Source of the DNA: an uncultured bacterium
GTDB taxonomy: Bacteria; Pseudomonadota; Alphaproteobacteria; Rhodospirillales; Rhodospirillaceae
Assembly: GCA_903896775.1 (NCBI GenBank)
Contig: CAITZE010000449.1
Span: 1 to 6,973, forward strand
Reading direction: 5' to 3'
DNA: 6,973 nucleotides
Position 1 is the stretch's first letter, and each line of letters starts with the position of its first letter. Positions 1-6,526 of this stretch are shown here, piece by piece. The notes under the pieces were generated by a model, which was given only the letters and a program-made list of their open reading frames with translations, was not told the DNA's origin and did not search any database. The translations under genes and the position numbers were made by a program.

Positions 1-416
1 GAGGTGGAGGCTTGGTAGAAGCGGGTCTTTTTCTCGAGCCCCAAAATGCGAATGGCTTCGAGGAGACGCAGCGTTCCCATGCCGTCGGAATTGGCCGTGT
101 ATTCGGGGGTCTCGAAGCTCACCTGCACATGGCTCTGAGCGGCGAGGTTATAGATCTCGTCGGGCTGCACTTCCTGAACTAGCCGGATCAGATTGGTGGC
201 GTCTGTCAAATCGCCGTAGTGGAGGAAGAACCTGAGCCCGCTTTTATGGGTATCCTGATACAGATGGTCGATGCGGCCAGTATTGAAGGACGACGAACGC
301 CGCTTCACGCCATGGACGATGTAGCCCTTCTTCAGCAGGAATTCGGCGAGATAGGCTCCGTCTTGACCGGTGATGCCGGTAATCAGAGCGACCTTCGGAG
401 CGGCTTTTTTCGACAT
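1..416 (-). CDS. gmd: GDP-mannose 4,6-dehydratase, N-terminal part (cut by window edge)
   Basis: Converts GDP-D-mannose to GDP-4-keto-6-deoxy-D-mannose, the branch point to GDP-fucose, GDP-rhamnose, GDP-perosamine and related surface-polysaccharide sugars; a cytoplasmic NADP-dependent extended SDR enzyme. Translating from ATG 416-414 gives 138 complete codons before the left edge. The N-terminal Rossmann motif TGITGQDG is at residues 13-20, the family-typical KRRSSSFNT at 38-46, YGDLTD at 67-72, NLAAQSHV at 90-97, and FYQAST at the very end, so the window stops inside the catalytic STSE motif. The remaining catalytic residues and C-terminal domain lie outside. An AAGG (426-423) six bases before the ATG is a fair ribosome site. 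The gene is divergent from the CapD-like gene at 677, and both act on sugar nucleotides. Identification rests on near-continuous similarity to known Gmd proteins; no frame break is seen in the visible part. Confidence 0.95.
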   Translation of the reverse strand, partial: MSKKAAPKVALITGITGQDGAYLAEFLLKKGYIVHGVKRRSSSFNTGRIDHLYQDTHKSGLRFFLHYGDLTDATNLIRLVQEVQPDEIYNLAAQSHVQVSFETPEYTANSDGMGTLRLLEAIRILGLEKKTRFYQAST

Positions 417-496
417 TGAGGACCTTGGGTGACCGTGGGAAGACCTTGTAGACGACAGGAAGAGCCGGAAATGCCCGTCCAAAAGAGAGTGATCAG

Positions 497-526
497 GTTA
501 TAAGCGCCGGCAGTATCGTGTTGAAA
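497..526 (-). promoter_or_regulatory. Candidate sigma70-type promoter for gmd
   Basis: Read on the minus strand, TTTCAA (526-521) is followed after 18 bases by TATAAC (502-497). The -10 matches five of six consensus bases, while the -35 matches only three. Transcription would begin near 490, giving a leader of roughly 75 bases before the gmd ATG at 416. The position is sensible and the -10 is good, but the -35 is weak and alphaproteobacterial promoters vary, so this is only a candidate. Confidence 0.3.
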
Positions 527-531
527 CGCTT

Positions 532-575
532 AATACTTCGTTGGGATTCCAGACGTAAGATACCCGTTAAGTATT
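532..575. repeat. Imperfect inverted repeat in the divergent promoter region
   Basis: AATACTT (532-538) is the exact reverse complement of AAGTATT (569-575). Inside these arms, GGG (543-545) can pair with CCC (563-565) across a small internal loop. A related TTAAGTTAT (589-597) resembles the right arm TTAAGTAT (567-574) with one inserted base. This could be an operator for a dimeric regulator, or a hairpin in a plus-strand leader transcript. AT-rich DNA produces such repeats by chance, so functional meaning is uncertain. Confidence 0.3.
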
Positions 576-668
576 TGGCGCAAAACAATTAAGTTATACG
601 GAACCTTGAACGGCCGGCGACGTTGAGATACCAGCTTGACGCGTGAGACCGGCGTTAAACCCCCGAGC

Positions 669-672
669 GAGG
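669..672 (+). promoter_or_regulatory. Shine-Dalgarno site supporting TTG start at 677
   Basis: GAGG lies four bases before the TTG at 677. An in-frame stop (TAA, 656-658) closes the frame just upstream, and there is no ATG or GTG between that stop and 677, so TTG is the earliest start available. The next reasonable starts are GTG 716 and ATG 770. The latter would remove part of the first membrane segment, which argues for the early start. Confidence 0.4.
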
Positions 673-676
673 CTTC

Positions 677-2593
677 TTGGCTCATCTTTCTGAAATCTTC
701 TCGCGGCGCGGAATTGTGCACCGTCTTCGCCAGCCGCGGAATCTGCTGGTCTACGGCCATGATGTTGTCATGGCCTTTGCCGCCTTTTTGGCGGCGTTCT
801 TCTTGCGCCTCGGTCCTGATTTCCTAAGCGACCGCCCCGATGTCATCCATATGGCGGCGACCTTCGCGGGGGTTGCGGCGGTCACCTATCTGTTCACCGG
901 CCTTTATCGCCATGTTTGGGAATATGTGTCGGCAAAAGACGCCGTCAATATCCTGCGCACTTCGACTATCGTCGTCCTGGTGTTCCTGCCGGCGTGGTTC
1001 TTTGTCGCGCGCCTGGAAACGCTGCCGCGCTCGCTGCCCTTCATCAGCTGGTTTCTGCTGGTGAGTTTTCTGGCTGGCCCGCGCTTGTTTTATCGCATGC
1101 TCAAAGATCGTCATGCGCGCGGCATCGCCGTGGCGCCCGACGCAACACCGATCCTTTTGGTTGGTGCAGGACCCGAAGCTGAACACTTCATCCGCCAGCC
1201 GTCCTCCAGCTATCGCATTGTCGGCATGACAACGGCGCGCGGTGATCGCGTCGGTCAAGTCATCCAAGGTGTCGAAGTGCTGGGGCGTAATGGTGATCTG
1301 GTGAAGATCGTCGGCGATCTGGATGCCAAAGGTTTGCGACCGGAAAAACTGATTCTGGTGGGCCGCGATATTCCCGGCACCACCGTGCAACAGCTGCTCG
1401 GTTTAGCTGCCGAAGCGGGCTGCAAACTTGAGCGCGTGCGTACCGGCGACGACAACAATTTGAAACCGCAACCTATCGACATTGAAGATTTGCTGGGTCG
1501 TCCGCAAAGTAATCTCGACCGTGTCGCCATGGCAGCGATGATTCGCCGGCAGCGCATCCTCGTCACTGGTGCAGGCGGTTCCATCGGCGCGGAACTGGTG
1601 CATCAGATCTGTGAAGCGGGCCCAGCGCATATCACGTTGCTCGATAACGGCGAGTTCAATCTCTATTCCATCGATATGGCGGTACGTCAGCGTTACGGCG
1701 CGTTGTCTTGCGCCACGATCTTGGCTGACGTGCGCGATGATGGGCGCATGAAAGACATCATTGCCCGCGAAAAGCCCGACATCGTTTTCCACGCCGCTGC
1801 TTTGAAGCATGTGCCGATGGTGGAGCTGAATCCGCTGGAAGGGCTGCTCACCAATGCTATCGGCGCCCGCAATATCGCCGACGCCTGCGTTGCGGCTGGC
1901 GTCAAAGCTGTGGTGATGATCTCCACCGACAAAGCCGTGAACCCGTCCAATGTCATGGGTGCCAGCAAGCGTGTGGCGGAGATTTATTGCCAGGCTATGG
2001 ATTTGCGCGGGTTGGGCACACGTTTCATCACCGTGCGCTTCGGCAATGTGTTGGGCTCCGCCGGATCGGTGGTGCCATTGTTCCAGAAGCAATTGGAAGC
2101 GGGCGGTCCGTTGACCGTTACGCATCCCGATATCGAGCGCTTCTTCATGACAGTTCATGAAGCTGTTGAACTCGTCTTGCAGGCCGCGGCTCTCGGACAG
2201 GGCCGTGAGGATGACCAAGGCGCGATTTATGTGCTTGATATGGGCGCGCCCATAAAGGTTATCGATCTTGCGCAACAGATGATTAGCCTCGCCGGCAAAA
2301 AGCCGGGCATCGATATCGCCATTCAGGTGACGGGCTTACGTCCCGGTGAAAAGCTTTCGGAAGAGCTTTTCCACGGCCAGGAACCGCCCGTGACCACGGA
2401 TATGGCCGGTGTTTTGATCGCCCGGCCGCGCAGCGTCGACCACGCCATCATCGCTGCCAAACTTGCGGCTTTAGACGATGCATGCCGCCGTCGCGACGAG
2501 GCCGCGGCACTGGCGTTGACTGCTGATCTAGTGCCGGAACTGCGCCGTAATCCCGCCATTCCTCATAAAGCGCACCTCAAAGTCATTAAGTAA
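677..2593 (+). CDS. Membrane-bound nucleotide-sugar 4,6-dehydratase, CapD/WbpM/PglF type
   Basis: Probably converts UDP-GlcNAc to UDP-4-keto-6-deoxy-GlcNAc, the entry step to QuiNAc, FucNAc, bacillosamine and similar sugars of O-antigen, capsule or glycoprotein glycans. At 638 aa it has the usual length of the large membrane-bound class. Roughly four hydrophobic segments span residues 23-137. A first nucleotide-binding fold with LLVGAGPEAE (160-169) follows, then the catalytic SDR domain with LVTGAGGSIGAEL (295-307), ADVRD (350-354), FHAAALKHVPMVE (371-383) and the signature STDKAVNPSNVMGASKR (416-432). The usual catalytic Tyr is Met427 in the MxxxK pair with Lys431, the Ser-Met-Lys arrangement known for WbpM/PglF enzymes, so this is not a defect. 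RFGNVLGS (454-461) and GLRPGEKLSEELF (553-565) complete the family pattern. The TTG start is inferred. Substrate specificity cannot be fixed from sequence alone. No glycosyltransferase lies beside it here. Confidence 0.92.
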   Translation: MAHLSEIFSRRGIVHRLRQPRNLLVYGHDVVMAFAAFLAAFFLRLGPDFLSDRPDVIHMAATFAGVAAVTYLFTGLYRHVWEYVSAKDAVNILRTSTIVVLVFLPAWFFVARLETLPRSLPFISWFLLVSFLAGPRLFYRMLKDRHARGIAVAPDATPILLVGAGPEAEHFIRQPSSSYRIVGMTTARGDRVGQVIQGVEVLGRNGDLVKIVGDLDAKGLRPEKLILVGRDIPGTTVQQLLGLAAEAGCKLERVRTGDDNNLKPQPIDIEDLLGRPQSNLDRVAMAAMIRRQRILVTGAGGSIGAELVHQICEAGPAHITLLDNGEFNLYSIDMAVRQRYGALSCATILADVRDDGRMKDIIAREKPDIVFHAAALKHVPMVELNPLEGLLTNAIGARNIADACVAAGVKAVVMISTDKAVNPSNVMGASKRVAEIYCQAMDLRGLGTRFITVRFGNVLGSAGSVVPLFQKQLEAGGPLTVTHPDIERFFMTVHEAVELVLQAAALGQGREDDQGAIYVLDMGAPIKVIDLAQQMISLAGKKPGIDIAIQVTGLRPGEKLSEELFHGQEPPVTTDMAGVLIARPRSVDHAIIAAKLAALDDACRRRDEAAALALTADLVPELRRNPAIPHKAHLKVIK

Positions 2594-2612
2594 AATAGGG
2601 CGTTGTAAGCGT

Positions 2613-2635
2613 CCCGCCGCAGCTTGTTTGGCGGG
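2613..2635 (+). terminator. Hairpin after the dehydratase gene, possible terminator
   Basis: CCCGCC (2613-2618) pairs with GGCGGG (2630-2635) around an 11-base loop, about 20 bases after the stop codon at 2591-2593. The stem is GC-rich, but the following bases are GGTGTTTC rather than a clean T run, so intrinsic termination would be inefficient if it works at all. The loop contains the TTGTTT proposed as the -35 of the purH promoter. Confidence 0.35.
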
Positions 2636-2652
2636 GGTGTTTCGGATATAAA
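2624..2652 (+). promoter_or_regulatory. Candidate promoter of purH
   Basis: TTGTTT (2624-2629) and TATAAA (2647-2652) are separated by exactly 17 bases. The -10 matches five of six consensus bases; the -35 keeps the important TTG. The predicted start point near 2658-2660 coincides with the 5' strand of the riboswitch closing helix (2659-2665). The RNA would thus begin at the aptamer with almost no extra leader, which supports both calls independently. Confidence 0.5.
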
Positions 2653-2654
2653 AA

Positions 2655-2734
2655 CGCCGCTGCGCGACTGGCGACGAAAGATGGATCGACCATCGGGAAG
2701 CGCAGCCTCAGATGAGCCGCGCGCCTGGGCACCC
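2655..2734 (+). promoter_or_regulatory. ZTP/ZMP riboswitch (pfl motif) in the purH leader
   Basis: The pfl-motif RNA binds ZTP or ZMP (AICAR phosphates), signals of 10-formyl-tetrahydrofolate shortage, and commonly precedes purine and folate genes, including purH. Conserved blocks seen here in order are GCGACTGGCG (2664-2673), GGGAAGCGC (2695-2703) and, after a linker, GCCTGGGCA (2723-2731). Helix P1 is seven perfect pairs, GCTGCGC (2659-2665) with GCGCAGC (2700-2706). P2 is ATGG (2681-2684) with CCAT (2690-2693). GGCG (2670-2673) can pair with CGCC (2722-2725) as the expected pseudoknot. The linker may form a small CTC/GAG hairpin (2707-2716). Downstream there is no stem plus U-tract, so control is probably at translation. 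Since PurH consumes ZMP, the system would be a feed-forward ON switch. Class identification is strong; helix borders are hand-drawn. Confidence 0.9.
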
Positions 2735-2744
2735 AATTTTAGAA

Positions 2745-2756
2745 TGAGGTGCTTCC
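2745..2756 (+). promoter_or_regulatory. purH: purH Shine-Dalgarno with complementary anti-SD in the riboswitch
   Basis: TGAGGTG (2745-2751) is a strong ribosome site five bases before ATG 2757. Its TGAGG (2745-2749) is the exact complement of CCTCA (2706-2710) in the aptamer. The next bases TGCTTCC (2750-2756), reaching the AUG, pair with GGAAGCG (2696-2702), with one G-U pair. Together this is a twelve-pair helix interrupted by a three-base bulge (2703-2705). The anti-SD strand shares 2700-2702 and 2706 with the P1 3' strand, so a ligand-folded aptamer and a blocked ribosome site are mutually exclusive. The complementarity is read directly; the mechanism is inferred. Confidence 0.65.
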
Positions 2757-4331
2757 ATGTCTGCTCCCATCCGCCGTGCGCTGTTTTCCGTCTCCGATAA
2801 AAGCGGTCTCGTCGACTTTGCGAAATTCCTGCATGAGTCGGGCGTCGAGTTGATCTCCACCGGCGGTACCGCCAAAGCGCTCAAGAATGAAGGCCTGCCG
2901 GTCAAAGAAGTCGCCGAAGTCACGGGCTTTCCGGAAATGCTCGACGGGCGGGTCAAGACTTTACACCCCACCATTCACGGCGGCATTCTCGGCATTCGCG
3001 GCAATGCCGAACATGAAAAGACGATGGCGGATCATAAAATCGGTCCCATCGATCTAATTGTCGTCAATCTCTACCCTTTTGAGCAGACCGTCGCAGCGGG
3101 GGCGGACTTCGCCACCTGTATCGAGAATATCGATATCGGTGGTCCCGCCATGATCCGCTCTGCCGCCAAGAACCATGCTGGGGTGGCCGTCGTGGTTGAC
3201 CCGGTGGATTACGCCGTCATCATCGCCGACATGAAAACGAATAAAGGCGCTGTGACGGACACCACGCGCAAACAACTGGCGGCGCGCGCATTCGCGCGCA
3301 CAGCGTCCTACGATACGGCGATCTCGACGTGGTTCGCGGGTCAACTGGGCGACGAGTATCCGCGTTGGCTCAGCTTCGGCGGCAAGCTCAAACAGACTTT
3401 GCGTTACGGCGAAAATCCGCATCAGACGGCGGCGCTCTATGTGACGGGTGAGAAGCGCGCTGGCGTCGCCGCGGCGTTGCAGGTCCAGGGCAAAGAGCTC
3501 AGCTACAACAATATCAACGACACCGATGCGGCTTATGAGTTGGTGGCGGAATTCACCGGTCCGGCCTGCGCCATCATCAAGCACGCCAACCCGTGCGGCG
3601 TGGCGCTCGGCACCGACTGTCTTGATGCTTACAGCAAAGCTCTGATCTGTGATCCGGTCTCGGCTTTCGGCGGCATTATCGCGCTCAATCGTCCTATCGA
3701 TGGGCGCACCGCTGCCAAGATCACCGAATTGTTCACGGAAGTCGTCATTGCGCCGAGCGCCGACGAAGAAGCCCGCGCGCTGTTTGCGAAAAAGAAAAAC
3801 CTGCGCCTTTTGATCACCGACGGATTGCCCGATCCGGCGACGGCTGGCAGAACAGTTCGCAACGTCGCCGGTGGTTATCTCGTGCAAGGTCGTGACAATG
3901 GCCGCGTTACCAAAGCCGATCTCAAAGTCATGACCAAGGTCAAGCCGACGCCGCAACAAATGGATGACCTGCTGCTGGCGTTCACGATCTGCAAACACGT
4001 CAAATCCAACGCTATCGTTTATGTGAAGAACGGCGCGACTGTTGGTATTGGCGCGGGCCAAATGAGCCGTATCGATTCCGCACGCATCGCTCACAGCAAA
4101 TCGAAAGACGCTGCACAAGCGCTGGGCCAGAGCGAAGCGCTTACCGCTGGTTCGGTCGTCGCCTCAGATGCCTTCTTCCCGTTCCCGGATGGTTTGCTGG
4201 TGACAGCGGAAGCCGGTGCGATTGCGGTGATTCAGCCGGGCGGCTCGATCAAAGACGAAGATGTCATCAAGGCCGCCGACGAAAAGGGCCTCGCCATGGT
4301 GTTCACCGGCATGCGGCACTTCAGGCATTAA
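2757..4331 (+). CDS. purH: Bifunctional AICAR formyltransferase / IMP cyclohydrolase
   Basis: Catalyses the last two steps of de novo IMP synthesis in the cytoplasm: transfer of formyl from 10-formyl-tetrahydrofolate to AICAR (ZMP), then ring closure of FAICAR to IMP. The 524-aa length is normal. The N-terminal cyclohydrolase (MGS-like) domain shows ALFSVSDKSG (8-17), STGGT (34-38), FPEMLDGRVKTLHP (58-71), NLYPFEQT (104-111) and ENIDIGGPAMIRSAAKN (123-139). Lys67, Tyr106, Asp126 and Lys138 match the known active site. The C-terminal transformylase shows LRYGENPHQ (215-223), KELSYNNINDTDAA (246-259), the catalytic KHANPCG (275-281, Lys275-His276), SAFGG (302-306), KHVKSNAIV (413-421), GIGAGQMSRIDSA (430-442) and ASDAFFPFPDGL (469-480). 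It ends in MRHFRH, close to the usual end. The ATG is fixed by a strong Shine-Dalgarno and the ZTP riboswitch leader. No other purine gene adjoins it. Confidence 0.98.
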   Translation: MSAPIRRALFSVSDKSGLVDFAKFLHESGVELISTGGTAKALKNEGLPVKEVAEVTGFPEMLDGRVKTLHPTIHGGILGIRGNAEHEKTMADHKIGPIDLIVVNLYPFEQTVAAGADFATCIENIDIGGPAMIRSAAKNHAGVAVVVDPVDYAVIIADMKTNKGAVTDTTRKQLAARAFARTASYDTAISTWFAGQLGDEYPRWLSFGGKLKQTLRYGENPHQTAALYVTGEKRAGVAAALQVQGKELSYNNINDTDAAYELVAEFTGPACAIIKHANPCGVALGTDCLDAYSKALICDPVSAFGGIIALNRPIDGRTAAKITELFTEVVIAPSADEEARALFAKKKNLRLLITDGLPDPATAGRTVRNVAGGYLVQGRDNGRVTKADLKVMTKVKPTPQQMDDLLLAFTICKHVKSNAIVYVKNGATVGIGAGQMSRIDSARIAHSKSKDAAQALGQSEALTAGSVVASDAFFPFPDGLLVTAEAGAIAVIQPGGSIKDEDVIKAADEKGLAMVFTGMRHFRH

Positions 4332-4334
4332 GCC

Positions 4335-5630
4335 CTAGGTATGAAGAGGGTCATCATGGCCTTCTTCTTCCTTCACATGGCGCATCAGTACCAGGCCGAT
4401 CAATAGAAAGATCAGCGTTGTCGACATGCCGAGGCGGTAGCTGCCGGTCATCAAAGTGACCCAGCCGACTGCCGCCGGTCCCATGAAGGCCGTAACTTTG
4501 CCTGAAAGGGCAAAGAGCCCGAACATCTCGCCGCGCATGGACGGCGGCGACAGGCGCGCCATCAATGTCCGGCTGGCGGCCTGCACAGGACCGAAGAATG
4601 TGCTCATGGCTAAGGCCGCGATCCAAAACATGGTTTTGTCTTCGGCGAGCATGACAGCGCCCGCGGTCACGATCAAAGCCGTCAAGCTGATCATTATGGT
4701 GCGTTTTGAGCCCAGGCGGTCATCGGCCCATCCACCGAGAAAAGCGCCGAGGCCTGCGGTGACATTCAAGCTTATGCCCAGCACGATGATTTCTTCGGTC
4801 TTCATGCCGAAAGTCACACCGGCATAAACACCTCCTAATGCGAAGATCGTCGAGACCGCGTCGGAATAAATCATCCCGGCGATGAGGTAGCGGAAGATAT
4901 TGCGGCGGTTGCGGATATTGCGCAGTGACGTCACCAACTGCGTCAAACCTTGACGCACAGCGGCGCCAGCCGGAATGCCGCTAGTGCGCGGCTCTTTGAT
5001 GAAGAAAAATAGTGGCGTTGCGAAAATCGTGAACCAAATGGCGACCAGCAGCGATGTCGCGCGTACCGGTTCGGCCAGACTTTTGTCGAGACCAAAGGGC
5101 GGCGGGTTGCCTTGCACCAGGACAAACAATGCGACGGCCAACGAAATCAATCCACCGCAATAACCCACGCCCCAAGCCCAGCCGGAAATGCGGCCCATGG
5201 TAGCGGGCGTCGAGATGATCGGTAGGAGTGAGTTGTAAAACAACATGCCCATTTCAAAGCCGATGGTGGAAATTACGGCAAAGGTCAGTGCCCAGGGTAC
5301 ATCGGCGACCGTGGGTTTTGCGTACCATAGCAAAGCAGTTGAGCTGACGCAGATCACCGAGACCGCAAACAACCATGGTTTGCGCCGGCCGGTTTGATCG
5401 GCGATGGCGCCAAAGATCGGACTCAATACCGCAATTACGATTCCGGCCACCGCCATGGCCAAGCTCCACTGTGCTCCGCCCGTGTCAGGATTCGCGGCAA
5501 TGCCGTTGGCGAAGTAGGTCGCGAAGACAAATGTAACGACGATGGTGGTGAAGGCAGAGTCGGCGAAATCGAACAGGCAGAAGGCGATGATCGGCTTGCG
5601 ATCGATGGATACTTCTGCTGTGCCGCTCAT
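4335..5630 (-). CDS. Major facilitator transporter, Atg22/UMF1-like
   Basis: A 431-aa inner-membrane protein with about twelve hydrophobic segments. The N-terminus, IAFCLFDFADSAFTTIVVTF (15-34), is characteristic of the UMF1/Atg22-like MFS branch. The MFS motif A loop GAIADQTGRRK (74-84) follows segment 2 and is echoed in the second half by GGWADDRLGSKR (299-310). GRISGWAWGVGYCGGLISL (146-164) and the second-half stretch 347-385, with GPVQAASRTLMARL, are also typical. Yeast Atg22 exports amino acids from the vacuole; bacterial members are mostly uncharacterised, so no substrate is assigned. The ATG overlaps the stop of the dehydrogenase (ATGA, 5630-5627), implying coupled translation; only a weak GAAAG (5642-5638) precedes it. 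The short charged tail (KEEEGHDDPLHT) ends three bases from the purH stop. The operon position suggests, without proving, a link to amino-sugar or cell-surface metabolism. Confidence 0.85.
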   Translation of the reverse strand: MSGTAEVSIDRKPIIAFCLFDFADSAFTTIVVTFVFATYFANGIAANPDTGGAQWSLAMAVAGIVIAVLSPIFGAIADQTGRRKPWLFAVSVICVSSTALLWYAKPTVADVPWALTFAVISTIGFEMGMLFYNSLLPIISTPATMGRISGWAWGVGYCGGLISLAVALFVLVQGNPPPFGLDKSLAEPVRATSLLVAIWFTIFATPLFFFIKEPRTSGIPAGAAVRQGLTQLVTSLRNIRNRRNIFRYLIAGMIYSDAVSTIFALGGVYAGVTFGMKTEEIIVLGISLNVTAGLGAFLGGWADDRLGSKRTIMISLTALIVTAGAVMLAEDKTMFWIAALAMSTFFGPVQAASRTLMARLSPPSMRGEMFGLFALSGKVTAFMGPAAVGWVTLMTGSYRLGMSTTLIFLLIGLVLMRHVKEEEGHDDPLHT

Positions 5631-6490
5631 GCCGATGCTTTCAATGCGGCTTCGACGCGCCAGGCGAGTTTCATTGCCGCAAGGCCGGCCGCGCCCGTTA
5701 CACGCGGTTGGCGTTCGTCGCGAATGCTGTCGATGAAATCGGTAAGTTCGGCGCCCAAGGCATCCCCGGTAAATGTGGCCGGCGCGCCGCCGTTAACTGT
5801 CAAACTCTTCGCGATATAATCGAGCTGATAGGTGCCGGCATTGGTTGCCACATCAAGATCGCGCACACGCGTCGCGGCCGTCCGGCTCGCTGTCAGTGTT
5901 GCGATACTTCCGTCAGCAAAAGTCAGCGCGGCCTCGGCATGATCCATGGTGCCGGCGGCCTCAACCTTCGTCACCGGCGCGGACTTGAGTGCGATAATGA
6001 TATCCAAATCGTGCACCATCAAATCCACGATCACACTCACATCGCTAACTCGCGCGCTGGCCGGGCCCATGCGTCGCGCGGTGAGTGTCGTAATGGTTTC
6101 CGGTGCTATCGCGCTGGCAAATAACGCTGCAATCGCCGGATTGAAACGCTCGATATGGCCCACCTGAAGAACCGCGCGACCGATAACTGCGGCCTCCATC
6201 AAGGCATGACACTCGGCTTCTGCTGCGGCGAAGGGTTTTTCCACCAGACAATGAACGCCACGTTTTAGAAGGGGACCCGCGATAGCCGCGTGGGCCGCTG
6301 TCGGGACAGCAACGACGGCAGCATCGATGTCGTGTGCCTCGACCGTGATATCGCAGCCATACTCAGTGGCGGCCGCTTTGGCTTGGGCTGCATTGCTATC
6401 GATGATACCCGCAATCGGAATACCGGCGGCTTTGGCCGCGCGCAGATAATTGCGCCCCATCACGCCAGCGCCGATGACAACAAGTTTCAC
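5627..6490 (-). CDS. Gfo/Idh/MocA sugar-nucleotide dehydrogenase, GnnA-like (UDP-GlcNAc 3-dehydrogenase)
   Basis: Probably oxidises the 3-hydroxyl of a UDP-amino sugar with NAD, giving the 3-keto compound for the neighbouring aminotransferase. The N-terminal Rossmann fold has VIGAGVMGRNY (5-15) and an acidic residue after beta-2, Asp31, favouring NAD. VEKPF (83-87) holds the family Lys85 of EKP. GHIERFNPAI (111-120) is a stretch I associate with UDP-N-acetylglucosamine 3-dehydrogenases. DLMVHDLDI (156-164) supplies the catalytic Asp156/His160 positions of the DxxxH motif. At 287 aa it is shorter than the 310-350 usual for this superfamily but appears complete. It starts at GTG 6490 with GAGG eight bases upstream, 36 bases after the aminotransferase gene, and overlaps the transporter start by four bases. 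Alternatives include a WbpB/WlbA-type UDP-GlcNAcA 3-dehydrogenase or another 3-keto sugar enzyme. Family certain, substrate inferred. Confidence 0.85.
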   Translation of the reverse strand: MKLVVIGAGVMGRNYLRAAKAAGIPIAGIIDSNAAQAKAAATEYGCDITVEAHDIDAAVVAVPTAAHAAIAGPLLKRGVHCLVEKPFAAAEAECHALMEAAVIGRAVLQVGHIERFNPAIAALFASAIAPETITTLTARRMGPASARVSDVSVIVDLMVHDLDIIIALKSAPVTKVEAAGTMDHAEAALTFADGSIATLTASRTAATRVRDLDVATNAGTYQLDYIAKSLTVNGGAPATFTGDALGAELTDFIDSIRDERQPRVTGAAGLAAMKLAWRVEAALKASA

Positions 6491-6498
6491 GAGCAGGG

Positions 6499-6502
6499 CC
6501 TC
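6499..6502 (-). promoter_or_regulatory. Shine-Dalgarno supporting the GTG start at 6490
   Basis: Read on the minus strand, GAGG (6502-6499) stands eight bases before GTG 6490-6488. The first residues after it, KLVVIGAGVMG, are exactly the start expected for a Gfo/Idh Rossmann domain, so the GTG start is well supported although no ATG is available. Confidence 0.6.
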
Positions 6503-6526
6503 AGCGGAACGGGCGATCCGATCACA

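Larger units (their letters stand above)
417..676. other. Divergent intergenic control region
   Basis: This 260-base gap separates two genes read in opposite directions, so both promoters should lie here. I see no convincing gene. Short frames that cross it are arginine- and serine-rich, match no family I know, and extend antisense into the dehydratase gene. The stretch from about 495 to 600 is visibly more AT-rich than its surroundings. It carries a TATAAC-type -10 facing gmd, an AATACTT/AAGTATT inverted repeat, and a TTATAC (594-599) that could be a plus-strand -10 but lacks a good -35 at proper spacing. The plus-strand promoter for the 677 gene is therefore not resolved. Confidence 0.6.

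Noticed and set aside
427..427. Idea that Met427 of the CapD-like protein (residue number, encoded near 1955-1957) is a catalytic Tyr loss
   Set aside because: The large membrane-bound WbpM/PglF class normally has Met in the YxxxK position, so this is family-typical and not an inactivating change.
530..760. 76-aa minus-strand frame covering the divergent intergenic region
   Set aside because: It overlaps the start of the dehydratase gene antisense, matches nothing known, and occupies DNA that should hold promoters.
1403..2275. 290-aa minus-strand open frame inside the CapD-like gene
   Set aside because: It is antisense to a clearly conserved protein, His- and Arg-rich, resembles no family, and is explained by the codon pattern of the plus-strand gene.
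2726..2740. Possible terminator from TGGGCACCCA followed by ATTTT after the aptamer
   Set aside because: The palindrome can form only about three pairs with a usable loop and the T run is four bases, so transcription termination by the riboswitch is unlikely; the anti-SD pairing explains control better.
3054..4118. 354-aa minus-strand open frame inside purH
   Set aside because: It is fully antisense to purH motifs, has Arg/Asp/Val-rich low-information composition and matches no domain; long shadow frames are expected opposite GC-rich genes.
5394..5819. 141-aa plus-strand frame across the transporter/dehydrogenase junction
   Set aside because: It is antisense to the coupled ATGA junction of two recognised genes, with no family resemblance.
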